Source: Phoronis australis
Taxonomy: Eukaryota; Phoronida; Phoronidae
DNA length: 64,000 bases
Assembly (NCBI GenBank): GCA_002633005.1
Contig: NMRA01000457.1
Coordinates: forward strand, 100,145-164,144
Direction of reading: 5' to 3'
The translations under genes were made by a program, and so were the position numbers. Positions 49,942-60,608 of this stretch are shown piece by piece. Below the pieces are notes generated by a model. The model did not search any database, was not told the origin of the DNA, and was given only the letters and a program-made list of their open reading frames with translations. Each line of letters starts with the position of its first letter. Within the stretch, counting starts at the first letter, position 1.

Positions 49942-50209
49942 ACTTGAAGTTTGATTGTAATTCTGCGTAGGAATACTAGCATAATAGAGCTTACATGAAA
50001 GAGTGCATTGCGCATGACAGAACCATTCTTTAAAGTTGAATATGCATTATCAGACCAAAATAAACAGTGCGAACAGCTCTACACCGCACCAAAATACATA
50101 CCCCAAGCAAACAAACATTTCACCAGCATGAGAACGAAACCTATGAGGCGGCCATATAACCTCTATTATGCTAATATTCCTTCGCAGAATTACAATCAAA
50201 CTTCAACTT
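49942..50209. repeat. 268-bp MITE with 48-bp inverted ends
   Basis: The left end ACTTGAAGTTTGATTGTAAT continues TTCTGCGTAGGAATACTAGCA up to 49989. The right end, 50161-50209, is its reverse complement with three or four differences. A loose third piece of the end, TTCTGCGTAGGAATACGCAT, lies just outside at 50233-50252, so a second copy may have inserted next to it. Confidence 0.88.
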
Positions 50210-50327
50210 AGCGAAGTCTCGTTTAATTACAGAATTCTGCGTAGGAATACGCATAATACGGTTCCATGAGACTTTAAAGCACCTGATGTGCATATTCAGA
50301 AGCAACAATAAATAATCAAATGAATAG

Positions 50328-50788
50328 TCATTTATTACTGGCCACATCATTCAGCAACATAGAGGCAAAAAACAACAGAAACACCAACCTGTTTATGATA
50401 GAACCGAGAAAATGTAGATGCACATGACCACTCAATTGTGGCCATAATTGTAGAAACTGGCACTGAACATTGCTTGGCAGCTGACGCACTAGCTGCTCTA
50501 GTACTATGAGCGGCAAACTGGAAAGCATCAATACCTGACCTACACATGACAACTTTAATCCAACACCTCACCGTGTTTATAGCCACTGCATGATAAGGCC
50601 TCACATAGCTAATCAACAACCGTGATGGACTGCATCCCTCGAATCCGAGAAGTGCAACTCAAATATTTATTAAGCACTATATTAAAACACAGTCGCCTAT
50701 TTGAATGGTAAGCTTTCAAAGTTACAACTGGAGGCATTGCCGGTCTACTCTGTTTTACATGTGATCGAATAACAAAAACACAACCAGA
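50328..50788 (-). pseudogene. Tyrosine recombinase C-terminal half (DIRS/Ngaro-like retroelement)
   Basis: The minus strand reads VKQSRPAMPPVVTLKAYHSN, RRLCFNIVLNKYLS, SRIRGMQS, a frame change, then SYVRPYHAVAINTVRCWIKV, RSGIDAFQFAAHSTRAAS, SAAKQCSVPVSTIM and STFSRFYHK. KQSRPxxP, the AHSTRAAS box (His-x-x-Arg) and the closing Phe-Tyr match the C-terminal half of YR-retroelement recombinases, with the Tyr nucleophile in RFYHK. The first catalytic Arg lies in the part lost between this piece and 51881-52153. The gene is broken by nested insertions and a frame change. It could also be a Crypton recombinase; DIRS-like is favoured by the Ser/Ala-rich box. Confidence 0.72.
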
Positions 50789-51020
50789 CTTATACCACAC
50801 TTTCAGCCTGAAATGGCCAATACAGCCATGAAATAACCCATTTAGTTATTCAACGCGCGTTGAATGACAATTTGGCGGGAAAACATGGCTGGTTTCGAAC
50901 GCGATCCGCAAGAGCTTCGAGTAGTTGACTTTACCACAGCACCACTCAGCAGCTGACGTCATCGAACGTAAATTTAAATGGAATACTTAAATGACCACGC
51001 GCAACAGTTGCGTGTTCATC
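50789..51020 (-). repeat. tRNA-derived SINE-like repeat, copy 2
   Basis: Counterpart of 1294-1480. The minus strand reads GCTGAGTGGTGCTGTGG, an A-box-like word, then GCGTTCGAAACC, a good B-box match, about 45 bases on. It lies exactly where the recombinase coding sequence stops, so it probably inserted into that gene. Confidence 0.55.
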
Positions 51021-51204
51021 AAACGGCATTGTACCGATATTTATGAAAAATAAGACGCACAATTTCAATAAAAACGACATCTTTAATTCAGTAAAATTCA
51101 TCTCTGTCGTTTTCTCTCACTTGTAAACCATCGATCTCCAGTTTGAATGCGAGTAACGTGTAGTCGGGATCCTTCGACTTGGACATTATTCTCAGTAACC
51201 ATTG

Positions 51205-51460
51205 GTAACCTACTTTAGCAGACGATATTTTCACGGTGGAAGCTTGGCATGAATAGATGCGTAGTAAGCTAGACTAGTTGCTTAAAGATTATGTTACGAT
51301 TCACTGTATTCCTATTTTGTTTCAATTTTTATTTGGTTTGCCCTTATATAGAGCCCTCGTGGATTTTGTACAATTATCCTAATTTCATTCAAGCTCTAGA
51401 TTGCGAGAGATAACGACTTCGCCATGTAATAATCTATATTTATCTTTCACCATACCAGCA
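51205..51460 (+). repeat. Dispersed repeat shared with 24940-25300
   Basis: Carries GACGATATTTTCACGGTGGA, GAAGCTTGGCATGA, TAGTTGCTTAAA and CTCTAGATTGCGAGAGATAA in the same order as the 25-kb copy. It is part of the inserted material that separates the two recombinase pieces. Confidence 0.55.
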
Positions 51461-51565
51461 ATATCCAATAAAGGAATAGTCTGACATCTCTGCGCAGACA
51501 ACAAAGCTATCAACATGACAAGCTTCAATAGTCCCGTTTAGACATCAACTTTTGGCTCGGCTTAA

Positions 51566-51880
51566 CTGACACGGAGAAAATTGACCCGTGTCAAGCGGCA
51601 GCTTACACACACAACTCACTAACCGTGGCAAGACGGAAATTGCAGGCTGGAGAGACTGGATCGCACATGTGCAGGTTTACAAATGACGAGAGTTGCAGAG
51701 ATAAAGAACCCGTATGAAGGTCAAAGCACAAGCACAGTAGAGATGACCCTTTCCGTCTTGCTCCAGTTTCGCGTTTAGACTTATAATTGACACGGCGCAA
51801 GATGTTTGGGCGCAAATTGCTCTACCTCACAAACGGGTGGCAAAAATTTGTTACTGTGGTGTCAATTTGCTCCGTGTCAG
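51566..51880. repeat. 315-bp MITE with CTGACACGG ends, inserted in the recombinase gene
   Basis: The left end CTGACACGGAGAAAATTGAC and the right end GTCAATTTGCTCCGTGTCAG are reverse complements with one mismatch. It begins exactly where the 5' recombinase piece (51881-52153) ends. Confidence 0.82.
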
Positions 51881-52153
51881 TCCGTTTACACACTGGAACA
51901 ACTCGTTCTGTGTCAACTTTGTAAGTGTAAACGACACTAATGTTAAATCTTTGAAAGTCAATGATGCCACAGGAGACAAAGTTCTAAAATAATTCAACAC
52001 CAGGCTAACATCCCATATTCGAGTGTACTTGGTTCCAGGAGGTCTCAGCAGAAACACTCCTCGCATAAACTTCACAACCAGTGGATGACTGCAAAAAGAC
52101 TCAATCTGCCCAAATATAACAAAATTAGATAAATCACTACGAGCAGAGTTCAC
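51881..52153 (-). pseudogene. Tyrosine recombinase N-terminal piece (same element as 50328-50788)
   Basis: Minus-strand frame MNSARSDLSNFVIFGQIESF, SHPLVVKFMRGVFLLRPPG, TKYTRIWDVSLVLNYF, RTLSPVASLTFKDLTL. SARSxLSxFV, a SHPLVxKFMxGVFxLRP stretch and WDVSxVLxYF are the SAM-like core-binding segment of DIRS-type recombinases. The likeness ends near DLTL, where the 315-bp MITE enters. The catalytic Arg expected about 15 residues later is missing. Same strand and right order relative to 50328-50788. Confidence 0.72.
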
Positions 52154-52289
52154 CGCACTCTAACTCAATCCATCTTAAACTAAATCAGCCAAGCTTGTCC
52201 TAGAATACTCGTCGATGGGAGGAGGTGACTACAATTTTAGGAGACCAGCACAAAAACAACAGTAGAACAGATCCATCCTTACAGCAACT

Positions 52290-52475
52290 AGAATCCAAAT
52301 GGCGGGAAGTTCTTAACTCCCTAAACGTCACTTCCGGAGTAATGCACAACTATTTAATGAAATTACTTGGAGCCATAATTAACCGAAGCATATGTCTGGG
52401 ATAATCAATGAACCGTATTTTTATTAAAAATGACACAAAAACATTGCCTTTCTCTTTAATCCCATACTAGTACAG
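52290..52475 (-). repeat. Second copy of the hairpin-MITE family end
   Basis: In reverse it matches 23611-23760: AAAGAGAAAGGCAATG, TATCCCAGACATATG, TTAATTA and ACTCCGGAAGTGACGTTT occur in the same order. Only one arm is seen. Confidence 0.6.
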
Positions 52476-55400
52476 TGCATAAAGGTGTGTGCAAAAATGT
52501 GGTAGCGATGCGATAGGTAGACTTCCGAGCAAGCCATGTGCATTGATGCCCACACGTGGTATTCCGTGTGTCATCATGTTTCCACAGGGCCACAATTCAG
52601 TGTAGGTGGCTATGTGTCACAAGGTAGTAATCAACCCTACCCAAGATTAGTCTGGGTGAAAAACTCCAAATATACAGCTTAGGAACGATTTGTGTAAAAA
52701 AATGGCGAAATAAAATCTGACTCATTAAAAACTATCTCTTTCCTGAGTAAACCAAATAGGTCACGAGAGTTAGCAAAATCACCGTTATGCCGTAATTTTG
52801 CTGCTAAATTTGAAGCAATAACATGCGGCGGATTTCAGCTCCATGAAATAAAGCGTTACCTAGTGGTCATTCTTCGCCGATTCTTAAATTAACTGCTCCT
52901 CTTCCACAAGGTTATGCACAGATGACAACAAATTATCGGAATGGGGACCACTTCGTTATATAGCTTGGTATTTTATAACTTGGAAATCGAATTTTTGAGC
53001 AAATTGTCTTTCGGAAAAGTTGTCCTCTCCCGAACGATGCCTCAAAAGTCTAGCAAACAGCGTGTGCGGGTGTCATAAGTGTACCGACGTCATTGTTAAA
53101 AAGACCAGGGAATACTGCAAAAATCTTGTTTCCCACTCAAACGGTTGCAACGGGAAAAGTAAATGTCGGTTAACTTCAAGGTTTGCATTGTTTTCGTCTC
53201 GTCGTTAGCTTTTAAGTTCTGAGGCGGTGGGGAATTTTCACACATCACTCTCATACATGTCAACCAATACAGGAATTCCGTCTTTGCTTCGTTTTTTGCC
53301 GTTTCTGTAGTACTGCGGCTTAGCGCCAAAATGCTTCCTGTTTTCGGTAATTAATACGCATTTTTACCGAATAATTAAGTGTTCAAACCTTTGCTTTGGC
53401 TTTTACTGGAAATCTCTTTTATCGAAATAATCTTATATCAAGAACCTTGCTCGACAGGGCCAAAGGAGTAGGAGTAAAAAAGTCAGAGTTACTAGATGTA
53501 AGAGACTGTAATAGGTAAGTACATGTAGGTACATGCAATACATTTGGACACTTGACCTTATTTTGACTCGTTTTTGTTACGAATACTGATATGGTTAGAG
53601 CAAAAATGGTTGACATGAAAGCAATCTCTAGTTGTATTTTGACGCTACTCATCACAAAGCTAGTTGGCTGACTAATCCAAGGTCAGCTGTTCGTATTTCT
53701 TCCCTAGACTTGCTAAATACTTATTTCAAAGCGCGTGACGGTTTTTTCTTTTTCTAAGTTGGGAACGCACGTGTTCTAAATTGCATTTCCCGCGTGAGAT
53801 AACATAGGAGTTTATTGAAAAAATGGAAACTTGATGCAAAAATGATGACATGGAATTCGTGTAACCCTTTATTATGGCACTTTCAGGTAATTTTATGTTG
53901 CGCCCGCTCGAAAGTGATCTTAACTGTAAGTCTTCTTTTTTTCCTTACATGTACGTCTCAAAAGATACGGAAAACAAAGGCGAAACATAGTGACAGCGTT
54001 GTCCAGAGTGGATTACAATGAAATCGTTCAGTAGTTGCAAAGGCGAGATTGAACGAATGGCCCCCATACCCCACGGTCCTCTCCACCCACGACCCCTTTG
54101 ACCCACAGCCCCACGGCCCACAACCCCCTCGACCCACGACAATAGAGGTATCTTTGTGCTTTTTACGCATTTCATCTTATTACATTGCTGTCGAGTGACT
54201 TTCCCATAAGACTTTACTATACGAATCTGCTCTGGCTCAAGACTGGTGGTTGAAAAACAGAAAGTGGCGTAAGAACATGCGCGCACCCAGGGGGCGGGGG
54301 TCTCGGGGGGTATCGAACGAGCCCCCCATTTGGCGAAGTGGGCAAAAAGGCCCGTCCCAGAGAAACAAAAACTCCGAGAAAACGAGACAAAAGTCCACTA
54401 AAAAGGCTCAAACGCACAATTCACAGCTGTGGACGCGGTACCCCGTTTTTTAGTCCTTTGTCTTCTTTGTTGGCAAAAGGTCCAGATCGTCGGAAATTCT
54501 AGCCCCCTAAAAAGCAAATAGCATACAGCCGCCACTTCTGTCAAATTACGAAGGTCTGTAGCTTTCGAAATTTTGTTTGCGTAAATGTTTATCGCCTATG
54601 GGCCACATTGTTTTCCTTTGTTGCATCTTTGCTGGACATACAGTACAATACCGGTAGAATGGATATCGTACGTTGGGCACACACAGCCCGATACCGATAA
54701 ATGCTTGCTATTATCTTTATCATAAGAAGGAAAAACAAAGTGAACAATGCATACGCCTATCTATCGATATCTATGCGACGACATGACGATCTAGCAGAAC
54801 CCTACCCTCTGACACAGCGCCTCCTGATGAACGACACACGGAATTCCGTGTGTGTGTATCAATGCTCGTGCTTGGTCGAAAGTTCATCGATCATATCGCC
54901 ACCACTTGCACACGCCTTCAATGCATTGTAATTGTTTGGGCTTAGCCACGGGATCGGGTTTTCCTTGATTCTGTTTACTTCGATCACTGCCCATTTTTAA
55001 ATTGTAACAATTCAAGTCAGAGGTGGTCGACATACTACGTAACAGTAGACTGAAAGGGGTTTCCCAGATTTCAAGCAATAGGAATGACTGAATGTCTTTA
55101 CTTTAACTAATGAGAAGCTGTGATAAACGACATAATAAACAACATGCTACAGTGCTACCTTTCGTAGCACTGTGGAAGAGTGTAGTAGGACGCATCTCAT
55201 TCTTATTCTGTAGAACGTGAGTTGGAATACTTACATGACCAAACAATGATAACTGATATCGTTCTTTTCTTTCCCATCTCCTAACCTTTGTTTCTTAACC
55301 TAGTTCGATTATACAATGCGTTTTTCTACCTGCATGAAAGAAGAGAACTGAATTCGAGATGCCACTGTTGAGTCGTGCAATGATGTTCGTGACGTATTTT

Positions 55401-55974
55401 TGAGACCTGCTGTATACTAATGCATATCCATCTTTATAGATTTGGCATGCTGGTGTCGTGTTCTCATTATCGTCGTTTCCAATCAATACCTGGTCAGCGG
55501 AGGTATGTTGCTGCTCAATTTCCGCCTCAACCAAAACCTTGCACAAAGTCTATTGAAACTGATTCCAAAGTAATTTTTCCATCCTTTACGACTACCGGTA
55601 GTGCAGTGAGCTACCAACTGAGGGGGGTTTCGACCACCCAGATTTTTACATATCCAAAATTCCTGATGGCGTCCCGAATTCCCTGCTAAATTTCAATTTC
55701 CCGTGCCTGCGTACAGTTTATCTAGTTCAGGAAAGCAATAACATATTAGCCTAAAATGATTTTGCTCAATCAAAACATACCATTGCAACCAATTATTATC
55801 AGAAAAAGAATGCCGATTGTGTAGAAAGCCTACTTGTGAGAGTAATCCACCGTGGCTGAGACAATGGTGGTATGATTTTAGCTTTGTTGTCCTAAGACCG
55901 GAAGTGATGTGATATCGGTGCCTCGTACCATTTTCACAGAAATGGTGCATCAGGAGACTGCTCGTTATTTTCAG
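52476..55974. other. Gene-free stretch, probably upstream or first-intron sequence of the Ig gene
   Basis: AT-rich with two GC-rich islands. One near 54060-54140 is made of worn CCCACG/CCCCACGG units. The other, near 54280-54350, has G-runs. If 33634-33739 is the first exon, this whole stretch is intronic. No exon recognised. Confidence 0.45.
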
Positions 55975-56101
55975 TTGACTATCCACCGTTGGTCGTGGAA
56001 CATCCTGAATCGAAAATCATCGTTCAAAGCCTGGAAAAACAACACAATTCCACTACCAATCATACAATACGCTGCAGGGGCATTGGAACGGCGCCTATGA
56101 G
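55975..56101 (+). CDS. L1CAM/neuroglian-like adhesion protein, Ig1 first half
   Basis: A 127-bp exon after the acceptor GTTATTTTCAG and before the donor ATGAG|GTAACA. The frame DYPPLVVEHPESKIIVQSLE then NSTTNHTIRCRGIGTAPM is the start of an immunoglobulin domain. PP-x-V-x-E opens the A strand, TIRC gives the first Cys, and GIGTAP leads to the Trp strand. It starts with two bases of a codon and leaves AG; with the A that opens the next exon this makes Arg, giving TAPMR-YTWRKL. NST and NHT are N-glycosylation sequons. The other frame reading of this stretch (with an ATG at 55909) is ruled out by this phase fit. It faces the outside of the cell if the protein is an L1-type CAM. Confidence 0.78.
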
Positions 56102-56249
56102 GTAACAAATCACAACATAGCTTACAACTGAGGCTGTAAACTTGAACAAACCGGTTTGATATCTTATGAAAAGTCATTTACTCGACCACTGATCGTTGGT
56201 TTTACTTTTCCAAGCGCCACCTCCAGGAGAGTGGCTCTTTGCAAGGACG

Positions 56250-56520
56250 ATGTTTTAGCACGCAGAATTCCGTGTGTGGCTATCGGTGCCCTTGCCTACG
56301 GCATGAATGCTTTTCGTAAGTAAGTGATCCCATAGTCGGTGCTCCACCTCTACAGGATGGTGATCGACACGCAGAAATCCGTGTGTGAGCCTACATTTAC
56401 GTATGCCTCTGCTTCCCCATTTGTAGTAAGCACACATTCGGAATGAGTCAAAAAGTATTCCGAGTCGTTTTAATCGTGTGTGTCGCGAAACACGAATAAG
56501 TGTGGTTTGCACCTCTACAG
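56250..56520 (+). repeat. Worn short repeats with a CAGAATTCCGTGTGTG word
   Basis: CGCAGAATTCCGTGTGTGGC near 56260 recurs near 56370 as CGCAGAAATCCGTGTGTGAG, and CACCTCTACAG occurs near 56345 and 56511. A GGAATTCCGTGTGTG word also occurs near 54840. This is a diverged tandem or a piece of a dispersed repeat, in the intron between the two Ig1 exons. Confidence 0.45.
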
Positions 56521-58415
56521 TCTGTTCATGTTGTTGAAGCCGTAGTGGCTGCCCTAACAATGACACTTTTTCAAAGGATTTCAGTTCATGATTGCATCGA
56601 ACACCCTGTTCCTAACATTTCATTATCTCTTATTGAAAGCGTTACGTTAAGCTTAGATATTTATATTTTGTTGACCATTTGATGAAATCATGCTGCTCGA
56701 TTCCACGCCTTTTAAATACCACACGGTTACAGTGGAGCCGTGAAAACACGATTATCGTTTAGATAAAAAGTCACCAATGACAAAAAGTGCTGTCAAGATT
56801 AATTGGGTCCGTTTCTCTATGAACGGTGAATTTTTTTACAACTTTATGCATTCGTCGCATTGGTCTTTCTCGTGATCGTGTGGCCGCAGCTGTTGACCGA
56901 TGAGTGTCCCTTTCACCACCGATTAAACATTCACCTTCTCACACCCAATATTTCCATTTATTCTGGGAAATATTCGTCCACCTTTGACCAATTAGAAACC
57001 ATTTGTTATATCCATATGCAACAACTGCTGTCTCTCCGTTGGCGTGGTTTAAACACGACTTTCGTCTACAGCCAGCATATACATATACTATCACCGTACT
57101 AAGTTAGCGCCCTAAGGCAACATGTAACAGATTGTTGCTTGGCCAAATTAGTTACAACACGCATGCAAAGCAACGATATGAATATGAATTAGGTTGAAAA
57201 TGGTCAAATGTTTTTAAGAATTAGTTGTGTGGCGAAAATGATCCGCCGCAAATCACTGAACCGTGTCCAGCAAGTATCGTGACGTGGTGCTGCGGAATAA
57301 CGCTGCATGATGCGAGCTATGTGAGACGGCCAGGTACGTCATTTGTGCTCAGGTCACTTATTTGCAGATTTTTTTTGTTTTCACATTTACACCTGTACAA
57401 ATTGTCCGTTGAATACAACTGCACTTTGTTTAGCGTAGATTATGTTAAAATAGCTTTGCCGTTCAGTTCCTGCTATACACCTTTAAGGTTTGCCAAGTAA
57501 CTGCGAGCGCATCACAGTCGAGAAAAAATTTAAAGAAATTATCTTAGTTACTAGCAGTTTTTTATTATAACTTATCAGAGACTTGGCAATTTTGCTAAAG
57601 TGAGATTTAATTATTTTCAAGAAATAAGTTTCAAGACACTTTTTTAAAAGAGGCCCCTATGTGACAAGCATTGTCGCAACCAACACAATACACACCGAGT
57701 GCGACAATATATGCCATCTTGTGTAACACCTACTCTCACTAGGACAAATTTTTTTTTGTCTTTGTTAAGGGCACATTTTGTCACGCTCGGCACATATTGT
57801 CTCCCGGGCGACAATGTGTCAAGTGCAAAAAATGTCCTCTCAAAGAAACAGCAATGAGTGTATGTCTGCTCATACACGACTCAGTCTTAGCCAACCCAAC
57901 TTCGATTATAGAACCACTCATGTGTATTCCTCCTGTTGTTGTTCATACTTTTCGAGGATATACTCCTGAAGTCGTGCATGTGCGTGTGTTTGAATTGCGC
58001 TTCTTTGCTCCTTTTCTTGTCGTTGTCTCTGTTAGCGTAGCAGTTGACAATAGATGGGGCGAGGGAGAGCGAAGTTTAGGTCCAGTAATCACAATTCTGC
58101 AAACCCCTATTTCAATAGCCGGCTACGGGCAGACATGCGTTTCGTTGTTGCGGACTTAACTCGTTGGCAGTCACGGTAAGTCCAAAAATAAGGTGTCTAT
58201 TTGAAATGAAAACCAACTAAATTTTTCAACGAAACTGCTTGTGAATTTCTAAATGTAAGGAAGACCCAAAGACTTAAGGAGTCCCTAAAAAGTTAAAGAC
58301 CTTTTTCTTGCCTTAATTACTCGAACAAGGACTTTCAGCAACGCGCATTGTACTTTGTGACGACAAAGGTAGCTTTGGCACACGTGTTTTTAAATTTGTT
58401 TTGTTTCTTTTACAG

Positions 58416-58615
58416 ATACACGTGGAGAAAGCTGCACACAAATGGTACAATCGATATAAGGTTTGACGAAGTTCACGGTCAGAATTTCGACATTCCTGCT
58501 CCAGATTATCTTAAACTCGTCAGCGGGACTGTCGCTCATCGCACCTATTATCGGTGTTACGCATACAACTCTTATGGACAGGATATGTCCTCATCAGCCA
58601 AGGTCGATTTTTATT
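58416..58615 (+). CDS. L1CAM/neuroglian-like adhesion protein, Ig1 second half
   Basis: A 200-bp exon after TTTCTTTTACAG and before TATT|GTAAGG. It encodes YTWRKLHTNGTIDIRFDEVH, then LVSGTVAHRTYYRCYAYNSY and GQDMSSSAKVDFY. The Trp of the C strand (YTWRK) and the Tyr-x-Cys of the F strand (YYRCYA) complete Ig1. YRCYAYNSYGQDMSS closely parallels the YRCxAxNxxGTAMS end of Ig1 in L1CAM, NrCAM and neuroglian. It leaves one base, joining in phase 1 to the next exon to make Tyr. HTNGT holds an N-glycosylation sequon. Confidence 0.88.
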
Positions 58616-58956
58616 GTAAGGGCTACTACGTCGTCAAAATGAGTGGCATCCTCTCAAAACTATAATAAAGCCATTTTTGATAGAAGCAACATTAAATTTA
58701 AAAAAAATGAGTTTCGTCTTCTCCAACTAGGCCCCTCTTTCATCCCTGAATTAGAAACTGAGCCAAGTAAAAATACTTCTCGCTTGCTCTTACAACGGCA
58801 GATTTGAATGTCTGTAGAAATGAACGCAGCGAGTGAAGTTTTATTAGTTCGATTAAATTCGTGAACTTTAAAATACCCTTCATAAAATTCTCGCTGGTCT
58901 TACATCGATTATTACCTTCGAATACAATAAAAGTGATATTAAATACATATTTGTAG

Positions 58957-59184
58957 ACTTTAAGCGCAAAGCCCAAGCCGTCTCCGCTTCTAAGACTGTG
59001 GTTAAAGACTACTTCTTGAATCAACCTCTTCAACTTGAATGTGCTGCAGATGTAGAGAGCAATCCTTGGCCAGTCTATTTTTGGAGACGGTCTAGTAAAC
59101 TCACGCACAATGGAGAACTTATTCAAGAATACGATATTGACGAGCTTACTGAATCTAATCGAATTTCCATCAAACCAGATAACG
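58957..59184 (+). CDS. L1CAM/neuroglian-like adhesion protein, Ig2 first half (GC donor)
   Basis: A 228-bp exon opening after CATATTTGTAG. It encodes FKRKAQAVSASKTVVKDYF, LNQPLQLECAADVESNPWPV, YFWRRSSKLTHNGELIQEYD and ESNRISIKPDN. The first Cys (LECAAD) and the C-strand Trp (YFWRR) of Ig2 are present. The end fits only if the exon stops at 59184 and the intron starts GCAAGT. This leaves G, and with the GA that opens the next exon makes Gly, giving PDNG-TLVFAYL as in the L1 family xxGNLYFANV. A normal GT site 3-4 bases further (AA|GTAAAG) leads to a stop in the next exon. Confidence 0.87.
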
Positions 59185-59678
59185 GCAAGTAAAGTGTGAT
59201 GCTGGCGCATGGTCTTCACTCCACTTTGTTAGTATTCTGATCGAAAACTCGTCATCATCTCCCACAGGATAACGTCACTTAGATGGACAGTTGGCAACGA
59301 CATTTGATGTTGCTGGCAACAATTTTGGGTATAAAGCTATAAAAGCAGGACTGGCAATTAAATTCACATTGCTTCTGTTCATTTACCAAATCGTATTTAA
59401 AATTTGGGTCTTTGAATTTGCTATTTCATTGAAAATTAAAAATATAAAACAAAGCAAAGATAATTACTATCATTATTATTTTTGGACATGCTTCCGAGAT
59501 AAATAAGCAAAGAAACGACCATAACTGCACAGTTGTAGTGTTGATGTTTAATTCAACGTTACCGAGTTCTTTTACTCATGTTATTTGTAGTTCTTTTCTT
59601 TTCTTCTTAAGTATAATTTCTTCTTATATTGACACGTCCACTTACGAAGGAATGTTATAAGTGGATACATTTTTTCAG

Positions 59679-59837
59679 GAACCCTTGTATTTGCTTATCT
59701 AACCAAGGATGACGACTCCAACGAAGCGTTTGGAGCCACGTATTACTCCTGCTTTGTGATGAACCCATTTATAGGGAAAAAACAAACCGTATCTGGGACT
59801 TCATATGTCCTCCGTCGGCTATCCCGAATGTCACCAG
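59679..59837 (+). CDS. L1CAM/neuroglian-like adhesion protein, Ig2 second half
   Basis: A 159-bp exon between TTTTTTCAG and CCAG|GTAAGC. It encodes TLVFAYLTKDDDSNEAFGA, TYYSCFVMNPFIGKKQTVSG and TSYVLRRLSRMSP. D-x-x-x-x-A-x-Y-Y-x-C is the F strand of Ig2. FVMNPFIGKKQTV follows the L1-family pattern of a short insert after the Cys (for example CHAxFPGxRTI in L1CAM), which is the main reason for favouring this family over Dscam or contactin. It ends in phase 1 after SP, the inter-domain border. Confidence 0.87.
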
Positions 59838-60286
59838 GTAAGCAACGCTCTTAGCGTCCTCGTCACTGTAGCTCTACACCAGTTTCTACTGAGCTCGAAA
59901 GGTCACGACCATTGATCATGCTCAATTTGGGTCACATCTCGAAAAGTGAAGCGCAAAATAATCCACAGTAAAGGCACTATTTAGAAACAGCGTAAATTTT
60001 CATCAGTGCATAATCAATACATAAATTTTCAGATCGGGACATAACTCTTACCAAGGACCGCACCCTTGTCACAGAACAAGAACTCCAACCCCACTTAGGC
60101 ACTCTCATCGCCTCCAGAAGCAGGTGTATAATATTCATTGACGTCACATTATCGGTGAAAAACTCTGGGTCCATTTCAATTGTTGCTCACAAAACACTAC
60201 TACCAATTGTGCGTCATTTCAATAGCATGAGAACAGAAATTCGGGCACTTTGTTTGAGGCCACTAATTCGAAAATTCTTCATACAG

Positions 60287-60386
60287 GTGGAAATCGCCCT
60301 CTGGAGCGAAGGATGTTGTACGTCTCCGCATCACAAACAGTCTCTGCAGGAGCAAAACTTGTGCTCAAGTGTATTTTTACTGGATG
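60287..60386 (+). CDS. L1CAM/neuroglian-like adhesion protein, Ig3 first half
   Basis: A 100-bp exon after TTCATACAG and before GGATG|GTAAGA. With the G left by the previous exon it reads G-GNRPLERRMLYVSASQTV then SAGAKLVLKCIFTG. RxPRLxxP-like RRMLYVSAS is the opening of Ig3 in L1-type proteins, and LVLKC carries the first Cys. It leaves TG, which the next exon completes to Trp. Confidence 0.82.
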
Positions 60387-60608
60387 GTAAGATTTTCGCG
60401 TGTTGATCCTCAATTGTTCTAGTCACAGTGGATATTTCCTTGATGAATACATCGCATGCTTATTTTGTTATACTCATTTTGGTGCCATGGCAAACGTCCA
60501 GTTTAGGAATTGTGGGTAAAACTGGAACATCCTGCGACCATTTTCATCTATTTCTCCATTGTTTTTCGACCCTGTTGTTTTATCAACACGTTGTAGTATA
60601 TAAGATGG

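Noticed and set aside
54217-54453. Open frames rich in Pro, Gly and Arg on both strands
   Set aside because: They come from a GC-rich patch with G- and C-runs; no family resemblance and no splice support.
60034-60170. Possible exon after a TTTTCAG acceptor at about 60033 (RDITLTKDRTLVTEQELQ)
   Set aside because: It would come between the two exons that join cleanly from Ig2 to Ig3, has no donor in the right phase and does not look like Ig sequence.
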